DNA of 64,000 bases from Streptomyces sp. 846.5 (GTDB lineage Bacteria > Actinomycetota > Actinomycetes > Streptomycetales > Streptomycetaceae), in contig NZ_SOBN01000001.1 of assembly GCF_004365705.1 (NCBI RefSeq), positions 682,001 to 746,000 on the forward strand, read 5' to 3'. The number at the start of each line of letters is the position of its first letter. The stretch's first letter is position 1. The notes below the pieces were generated by a model. The model worked only from the letters and a program-made list of their open reading frames with translations. It searched no databases and was not told where the DNA came from. A program made the translations under genes and the position numbers. Of the stretch, positions 59,030-64,000 are shown piece by piece.

Positions 59030-59721
59030 CAGCCGCTCCCCTGGGCTGCCAGCAACAGCGCGAACTTCCCGCTCGCCGCGAGGTCGGCGACGGCCGCGCC
59101 CTGGCCGGAGGGAACGGCGAGGTCCACGACGACGGTGCCGTCGGTGTCCGGCGTCCCGATGTCGACCACCGTCGCGGTCAGCGCGCTCAGGGTGTTCGCG
59201 GAGGACGAGCCGTTGCCCGACGAGGAGTTGCCGGCCGCGGACGGGGTGGCCACCAGCACGATCCTGGTGCCGGGCTGCAGTTTCACGGCTGGCAGCTGGG
59301 TGTGCTTGGTGGCGACGCCCACCACCTGCTGGCCGGACTGCACCAGCGGTGCGTTGGTGAGGTCGCCGCTGGTGAGCAGGGTGCCGGCCTTGAGGTCGGC
59401 GGTCGCGCGCAGCCCGACGACCTTGCTGTTGACGGAGAGGGGCTTGAGCGCGGGGTCCAGCGGGATGTGGGCCTCCGTCAGATCGGCGCTGGTGATCGCC
59501 TGTCCGGCCGGGACGTTGCGGGCCAGCGCGATGACGGCGACGCGTTTGCCGGTCGCCGTGTAGAGCGCGGCGCCGCCGAGGCCGCCGGCGGCGATCAGCG
59601 CGACCGCGAGCGCGAGCACGGCCGGGCGCCGGCGACGGGCTCCGCCGATCCGGTGGGGGGCGGGGGCGCCCGTGGCGAGCGGTGGGCGGGTGGCCGTGAG
59701 CGGCCCGGTCGGGGTATCCAC
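59029..59721 (-). CDS. SAF domain (CpaB/RcpC-like) pilus protein
   Basis: This 230-residue protein starts at GTG 59721. A basic region (RRRRP), one helix (AVLALAVALIAAGGLGGAALYT) and an external SAF domain (VAVIALARNVPAGQAITSADLTEAHIPLD) match CpaB/RcpC, which in Gram-negatives lies with the secretin. Actinomycetes lack an outer membrane, so it probably contacts the cell wall around the fibre. Confidence 0.83.
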   Translation of the reverse strand: MDTPTGPLTATRPPLATGAPAPHRIGGARRRRPAVLALAVALIAAGGLGGAALYTATGKRVAVIALARNVPAGQAITSADLTEAHIPLDPALKPLSVNSKVVGLRATADLKAGTLLTSGDLTNAPLVQSGQQVVGVATKHTQLPAVKLQPGTRIVLVATPSAAGNSSSGNGSSSANTLSALTATVVDIGTPDTDGTVVVDLAVPSGQGAAVADLAASGKFALLLAAQGSG

Positions 59722-59735
59722 CGTGCGGTCGCCTC

Positions 59736-60716
59736 TCAGGAGTTCTTCGTGGGCTGGTTGAGTACCTGGAGCTCGTCGACCCGTAGCGTGGTCGCCGGTC
59801 CGGCGATGGAGTCGGCGTTGAAATCCCCGGCGAAGCCTGGGACGTTCGACGTCCAGTGGGCGTGCCAGGCGACGACGGCGGTGATGGCGTAGAGCTGTCC
59901 GGGCTGGTTCGCCGAAGGCTGCCGGTAGGTGTAGCCGCAGTCGGGTGAGGGATTGCTGCCGTCCGACACGGTGTAGGGGGTCCCCGGATTGTCGGTGCAG
60001 CCCACCAATCCGCCGTCGCCCATGTTCCAGGTGATCCCGGTGGACCACGCCTCCAGCTTCACCCAGATCCCGTCCTTGCTCGCGATCTGGGTGATCTTCT
60101 TGCCGGCACCGGCCCAGGCTTGGTTCCCCTGGTCGATCCACAGCCAGATCGGTGCTCCCACCAGAGCGGTCCCGCCGGGGGCGGTGCGCACGACCGGGCG
60201 ACCGCGTTGGATCGCGTCCCACGCCTGCGCGGCCAGTACGCCGGGGTTCACTCCCTGCGCGACCGGCGGAGCGCCGGCCAGATAGATCTCGACGGAGTCG
60301 CCTGCGGCCTGGTTGGAGCAGGTACGCAGGTAGATGGCACCCGCGCCCGGCGTGTGGCCCGCCCAGAGCGGGTCGCCGGCCGGCGGCTGCGGCTGCACCT
60401 CCATGTAGTAGCAGCCGTCGTTGGGATCCAGCGCGCCGTACTGGTTGCTGCAGTCGACGATCTTGCCGAGGTAGGTGCAGACGTTCCCGCCGCCGCCCCC
60501 TCCCCCGCCGCCGCTGCTGGAACCCGGCGAGGGCGGTGTGCTGGCGCCGACGCAGAGCCAGTCGACCGCGCACGGCCCGCTGGTGGCCGCCGCCGCGCGC
60601 GGGCTGTGCAGCCACAGGGGCGAGGACAGGGCCAGGACCAGCGCCGCGAGCAGGGCTGCCCAGCGGCGGTGACGGACCGTCGGGGCCTGCGGCCCCGGTC
60701 CGGGCGCCCTCAGCAT
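59736..60716 (-). CDS. Exported protein of Tad locus, unknown function
   Basis: This 326-residue protein has a signal peptide (RRWAALLAALVLALSSPLWLHSPRAAAA), a poly-Gly tract (nine Gly), and an external domain with many Cys, Trp and Tyr residues (CTYLGKIVDCSNQYGALDPNDGCYYMEVQ). Homologues accompany streptomycete Tad loci. There is no nucleotide-binding motif. It overlaps the lipoprotein gene by seven bases and precedes the SAF gene by 14 bp. Confidence 0.72.
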   Translation of the reverse strand: MLRAPGPGPQAPTVRHRRWAALLAALVLALSSPLWLHSPRAAAATSGPCAVDWLCVGASTPPSPGSSSGGGGGGGGGNVCTYLGKIVDCSNQYGALDPNDGCYYMEVQPQPPAGDPLWAGHTPGAGAIYLRTCSNQAAGDSVEIYLAGAPPVAQGVNPGVLAAQAWDAIQRGRPVVRTAPGGTALVGAPIWLWIDQGNQAWAGAGKKITQIASKDGIWVKLEAWSTGITWNMGDGGLVGCTDNPGTPYTVSDGSNPSPDCGYTYRQPSANQPGQLYAITAVVAWHAHWTSNVPGFAGDFNADSIAGPATTLRVDELQVLNQPTKNS

Positions 60717-61321
60717 GACTGTCCTGTGTCTTCACGGACCTCGGAGATCATCCAGACACCCCCCACCGTTCGAGCCGTCGCGGTCACCCGGTAGCGCGTC
60801 AGCCGTTGGGCCGGATCGCGCAGTTGATGCGTCTTCTGGTCGATCTGGTGCCAGTCGGTGATGTCCAGGCAGTCCTGGACCGTCGCGCTCTGCACCCCGC
60901 TGGACGGGGCGACGCTGCTGATTCCGGTCACCGCCGGATCGTTGCGCGGAGCCCCAGACATCAGCAGTCCGGCCTGGTTCAGCCGTTGGGAGTCCGTGTA
61001 CGCGCCGCTCAGTGCCGTCCCGATGGAGTACGTCTGCAAACCGCTCCCGGTGACCACTCCGCTGTCCAGCGCCTTGACCTGGGCCGCCCAGTACCCCGCG
61101 TAGGCGCGCAGCACCAGCACCACCGTGGTGCTGCTCGGCAGCGCCGAGGCCGCGGCCTGCAGGGAGACCCCGGCGGAGGGCGCCAGCGCAGCGGTCTGCG
61201 CCGTGCTCGGCAGCGTCTGAACGGTGCCGCCCGACGAACAGGCGGCGAGAACCGGCGTGGCGGACGCGGCGGCAGCGGCGATCGCGGCACCACACCGCAA
61301 CGTCCTACCCATGTGTCGCAT
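60710..61321 (-). CDS. Lipoprotein of Tad locus, unknown function
   Basis: This 203-residue protein has signal peptide and lipobox PVLAACSSGG. The mature domain (VVLVLRAYAGYWAAQVKALDSG...RYRVTATARTVGGVWMISEVREDTG) resembles the NTF2-like fold often found in secreted actinobacterial proteins. It is the first gene of the pilus transcription unit proper. Confidence 0.7.
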   Translation of the reverse strand: MRHMGRTLRCGAAIAAAAASATPVLAACSSGGTVQTLPSTAQTAALAPSAGVSLQAAASALPSSTTVVLVLRAYAGYWAAQVKALDSGVVTGSGLQTYSIGTALSGAYTDSQRLNQAGLLMSGAPRNDPAVTGISSVAPSSGVQSATVQDCLDITDWHQIDQKTHQLRDPAQRLTRYRVTATARTVGGVWMISEVREDTGQSC

Positions 61322-61411
61322 TGATGCCCCCTCGCCGCGTACTCCCCAGGTGGCGATGAATCAGCACACTATTACTCGTTTGCTGTCATGTCCTGAGTGT
61401 GGCTGATTTTC

Positions 61412-61421
61412 TCGTTAACGA
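61412..61421. promoter_or_regulatory. 10-bp palindrome TCGTTAACGA at head of Tad operon
   Basis: A perfect palindrome lies in the 110-bp gap upstream of the first pilus lipoprotein gene, 91 bp before its start. The gap is AT-richer than its surroundings and probably contains the operon promoter. Confidence 0.4.
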
Positions 61422-61431
61422 AATGTGCACG

Positions 61432-62220
61432 TCAATCACTTCCGTACGGATGTTCCCCACTGGTCTCCCGCAGTACCCCCCGTAGCACCGCGCGGTTGCG
61501 CAGCAGCAGCCTGGACGCGGCCGGAGGTCCCAGCCAGCGCGACCCCGGGGTGTCCCGGGCCTCCAGAGTGCTGTGCAGCGCCGCGGGGTCCAGCACCGCG
61601 GGCTGGCCCGGCAGCCCCTGCCGTACCGCCTGGTCCAGCAGCGCGGAGAAGCCCCCCGCCGTGGCGGTCACCGCGCCGACGCCGGTGACCGCCCCCGCAG
61701 ACCCGGACCGGCCCCAGCGCGGCGGCGCGTACGGCTGGAGCCGGCCCCAGAGCCGGACGCCGACCGCGTCGAAGGCAGCGCTCGCCCAGGCCTCGGCGCC
61801 GACGACCGCGTCGACCACCAGCAGCGACTCCCCCCGGGCCGCCCCCGCGCCGTGCGCCAGCGCGCTGACCACCCAGTCCCAGGCCAGACCGCGTCCGTGC
61901 GCGTTGTCACGCCCGCTGCCCGCGGTGACCAGCACCGGGCGCCGGCGCCGGACGTCCCAGGTGAACTGGCCGCCCAGATAGACGACCAGCAGCCTGCTGT
62001 CCCGTTCCACGGCCTCCTTGACCGCGGTGAGCAGCATGTTCGCGTCCGCGTCCGGCGGAACCGCGGTGACCTGGCAGCGCCCCGCCCCCGCGTCGAACAT
62101 CGCTCCCGTCACCACCTGCGCGAACAGCTCGCCCCCTGCGGCCGCCCCGATCGATCCCGCGAAGGCACGTTCCTCGGGGCACTCCGCCCCCAGCAGCACC
62201 AACTCCACCACCATGCCCAC
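61432..62220 (-). CDS. Caspase-fold-like pseudoenzyme preceding Tad operon
   Basis: This is a 262-residue protein of unsettled family. The segment order parallels caspase-like domains: MLLTAVKEAVERDSRLLVVYLGGQFTWDVRRRRPVLVT (the His strand, with Gln where GHG would be), ESLLVVDAVVGAEAW (the DCCxSG strand, without Cys), and GGFSALLDQAVRQGLPGQPAVLDPAALHSTLE. Both catalytic positions are lost. It lies just upstream of the pilus genes, mirroring the larger protein at the other end. No membrane segment is seen. The fold assignment is inference. Confidence 0.45.
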   Translation of the reverse strand: MGMVVELVLLGAECPEERAFAGSIGAAAGGELFAQVVTGAMFDAGAGRCQVTAVPPDADANMLLTAVKEAVERDSRLLVVYLGGQFTWDVRRRRPVLVTAGSGRDNAHGRGLAWDWVVSALAHGAGAARGESLLVVDAVVGAEAWASAAFDAVGVRLWGRLQPYAPPRWGRSGSAGAVTGVGAVTATAGGFSALLDQAVRQGLPGQPAVLDPAALHSTLEARDTPGSRWLGPPAASRLLLRNRAVLRGVLRETSGEHPYGSD

Positions 62221-62309
62221 TGCCCCCCATCAACGGATGCCCCTTTCCCACTACTGGGCGGGACTATGTGCCCTACCCCCGACGAGTTTCCGACCGCAGA
62301 CTCGAAGCC

Positions 62310-62696
62310 ATGGACCCGATCGACCTTCCCCCGACCTCGCACACGACGCTCAGCGCCGACGAATGCCTGCGCCTGCTCGCCCGCGGCTCGCTCGGCTCGC
62401 TGGGCCGGATCGTCTACACCCGCCATGCGCTGCCGGTGGTGCTGCCGGTCCGCTTCGGCCTGGACTTCTCCGGCGCGCTGACCGTCACCACCCCCGACGG
62501 CAGCGGCCTGGCCGCCGACCTGGACGGGATCGTCGTCGCCTTCCAGGTGGACACCTCGGGCCGGGAGCCCGACGCGGCGAGCGTCTCGGTGATGGTGCAC
62601 GGCACCGCCCGGGCGACCAAGGACGGCACCGGGCTGCGGCTGGTGCCCGAGCTGATCAGCGGCCTGCGGCTGGAGACGGGGTCGGCGGACAAGTGA
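62310..62696 (+). CDS. Pyridoxamine 5'-phosphate oxidase-like protein
   Basis: This 128-residue split-barrel flavin-binding protein starts at ATG 62310. ECLRLLARGSLGSLGRIVYTRHALPVVLPVRFGLD is typical of the small PPOX/DUF-type proteins of actinomycetes, followed by VAFQVDTSGREPDAASVSVMVHGTARAT. Such proteins bind FMN, F420 or haem. The cofactor and substrate are not identifiable here. Confidence 0.83.
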   Translation: MDPIDLPPTSHTTLSADECLRLLARGSLGSLGRIVYTRHALPVVLPVRFGLDFSGALTVTTPDGSGLAADLDGIVVAFQVDTSGREPDAASVSVMVHGTARATKDGTGLRLVPELISGLRLETGSADK

Positions 62697-62751
62697 CCCG
62701 CCAGTAGCTGTAGCCTCCACCCATCACCGGTCCTGCAGGAGGAGTGTCAGC

Positions 62752-63207
62752 ATGGCGGCTTTCGCATCGCTCGCCGAGTTCACCGCGGCCGTGGGCACCG
62801 AGCTGGGCAGCAGCGAGTGGCTCACCATCGACCAGGAGCGGATCAACCTCTTCGCCGAGGCCACCGGGGACCACCAGTGGATCCATGTGGACCCCGAGCG
62901 CGCCGCCGAGGGCCCGTTCGGGACCACCATCGCGCACGGCTATCTGACGCTGTCGCTGATCCCGGTGCTGGTCAAGGAGTGCTACCGCATCGAGGGCGGC
63001 ATCCGGATGGCCGTCAACTACGGCTCGGACAAGGTCCGCTTCCCGGCCCCGGTGCCGGTCGGCTCCACCATCCGGGCGACCGCCGAACTGGTGTCCGTCA
63101 CCGAGGTGACCGACGGGGTCCAGGCCGTGGTGCGGGTGACCATCAGCGGCAAGGACGGCGGCAAGCCGCACTGCGTCGCCGACACCATCACCCGCTTCTA
63201 CGCCTGA
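62752..63207 (+). CDS. MaoC-like (R)-hydratase
   Basis: This 151-residue hot-dog-fold protein is preceded by AGGAGG-like sequence. The hydratase-2 motif FAEATGDHQWIHVDPERA holds the catalytic Asp and His, followed by GPFGTTIAHGYLTLSL. It is expected to add water to trans-2-enoyl-CoA, giving (R)-3-hydroxyacyl-CoA. It could supply the hydratase step missing from the acyl-CoA operon near 43 kb, though it is not linked to it. Confidence 0.92.
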   Translation: MAAFASLAEFTAAVGTELGSSEWLTIDQERINLFAEATGDHQWIHVDPERAAEGPFGTTIAHGYLTLSLIPVLVKECYRIEGGIRMAVNYGSDKVRFPAPVPVGSTIRATAELVSVTEVTDGVQAVVRVTISGKDGGKPHCVADTITRFYA

Positions 63208-63310
63208 CGGCAGCTCAGACGGGGTCGGCCTCGGAACAACTGCCGAGCCGCGACGGCGGGCCGCAGGTACGCTTCCCGGGAATCATGGATTCCTCGTCCT
63301 AGGAGGCGCT

Positions 63311-64000
63311 GTGCCCGGTTCCGGCCCCTGGTACGCACGGTACGCACGTGTCCCCGAGCTGCGTCCCGCGGCGTTCGGCGCGGAGCCGACCGGGGAGCGG
63401 CTGACGCGGATCCGCCGCTCGCCCAACTTCGTGGACGGCGCGTTCCGCAACCCCGTGCCCACCCGGCGGCTGGCCTCGGGGGCGTTCCCGGGGGCGCTGC
63501 GGGTGGGGCTGGCGAAGAAGCGGACCCGGCCGGCCGAGACCGTCCCGGTGCACCGGCTCACCGGAGCCGAGTTGGACGTACCGCCGGCCAGCGGGCTGCG
63601 GCTCACCTGGATGGGGCACGCCACCGTGCTCGCCGAGATCGGCGGGCGGCGGGTGCTGTTCGACCCGGTCTGGGGCGAGCGCTGCTCCCCCTTCGCCGGG
63701 TTCGGGCCGCGCCGGCTGCACCCCGCACCGCTGCCGCTGGCCGAGCTCGGCCCGATCGACGTGGTCGTGGTCTCGCACGACCACTACGACCACCTGGACA
63801 TGCACGCGATCCAGGCACTGGTCCGCTCCGGCGCGGACTTCGCCGTCCCGCTGGGGGTCGGCGCCCACCTGGAGCACTGGGGCGTGCCGGCGGACCGGAT
63901 CACCGAGCTCGACTGGAACGAGTCCGCGCGGATCGCCGGGCTCACCCTCACCGCGACCCCGGCCCGGCACTACTGCAGCCGCGGGCCGCGGACCAGCCGC
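63311..64000 (+). CDS. Metallo-beta-lactamase-fold hydrolase (NAPE-PLD like), partial
   Basis: This gene starts at GTG 63311 behind AGGAGG and runs off the right edge (230 codons seen). WMGHATVLAEIGGRRVLFDPVWGERCSPF and the metal motif SHDHYDHLD match the NAPE-phospholipase D/UlaG-like group. These are cytoplasmic or membrane-associated zinc hydrolases acting on phosphodiester or lactone substrates. The C-terminal metal ligands lie beyond the window. Confidence 0.9.
   Translation, partial: MPGSGPWYARYARVPELRPAAFGAEPTGERLTRIRRSPNFVDGAFRNPVPTRRLASGAFPGALRVGLAKKRTRPAETVPVHRLTGAELDVPPASGLRLTWMGHATVLAEIGGRRVLFDPVWGERCSPFAGFGPRRLHPAPLPLAELGPIDVVVVSHDHYDHLDMHAIQALVRSGADFAVPLGVGAHLEHWGVPADRITELDWNESARIAGLTLTATPARHYCSRGPRTSR

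Overview
The window is GC-rich chromosomal DNA from a filamentous actinomycete, most likely a member of the Streptomycetaceae. Supporting signs are strong third-position GC bias, frequent GTG starts, twin-arginine and lipobox exports, a glnII-type glutamine synthetase, DUF5685 and DUF5937 proteins, and a Tad pilus locus of Streptomyces type. I see no rRNA, tRNA, CRISPR array, insertion sequence or prophage. All functional calls are by recognition of families and motifs, not by database search.

Region 1 (1-8.0 kb): a carbohydrate ABC importer running leftwards off the window, a cellulose-binding GH16 enzyme, and an unusual secreted-hydrolase/ABC-ATPase fusion with its permease. All three transcription units carry the same 13-bp dyad TGACCA-N-TGGTCA. 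The two rightward units also share a TTGACA box and a leader hairpin at the same spacing, so they look like one regulon.

Region 2 (8.0-14.8 kb): a MarR/YceI pair with twin operators, glnII with a GlnR-like site, a YigZ protein, a cysteine-rich DUF5685 protein whose end overlaps an antisense MFS gene, and a divergent DUF5937/ArsR-type regulator.

Region 3 (14.9-26.4 kb): a detoxification and stress stretch. It holds a small RHH regulator with a glyoxalase-fold protein, a methyltransferase, a TetR/TetX-like monooxygenase pair, an aldolase-like protein, an MFS pump, a TmrB homologue, a CDF metal exporter, two extracytoplasmic proteins that may handle copper, a LysE exporter and an exported beta-lactamase-fold protein.

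Region 4 (26.4-39 kb): an SIS isomerase / sugar-phosphate kinase / class II aldolase operon, a GNAT protein, a nitric oxide synthase oxygenase, a second complete sugar ABC importer ending in a DeoR regulator, two secreted proteins of unknown role, and an NmrA-like protein.

Region 5 (39-48.7 kb): a DUF222/HNH protein, a methyltransferase, a TetR regulator divergent from an acyl-CoA dehydrogenase / thiolase / ketoreductase operon, an epimerase-like protein, a small membrane protein and a zinc-ribbon SDR that lacks the catalytic tyrosine.

Region 6 (48.7-62.2 kb, all leftward): a Tad (type IVb/IVc-like) pilus operon with tadZ-, tadA-, tadB- and tadC-like genes, four pilin-like or TadE-like genes, an SAF/CpaB protein, exported accessory proteins and a membrane LysM-BTAD protein. 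It is flanked on both sides by proteins that look like caspase-fold pseudoenzymes. The window ends (62.3-64 kb) with a PPOX-like protein, a MaoC hydratase and the start of a metallo-beta-lactamase-fold hydrolase.
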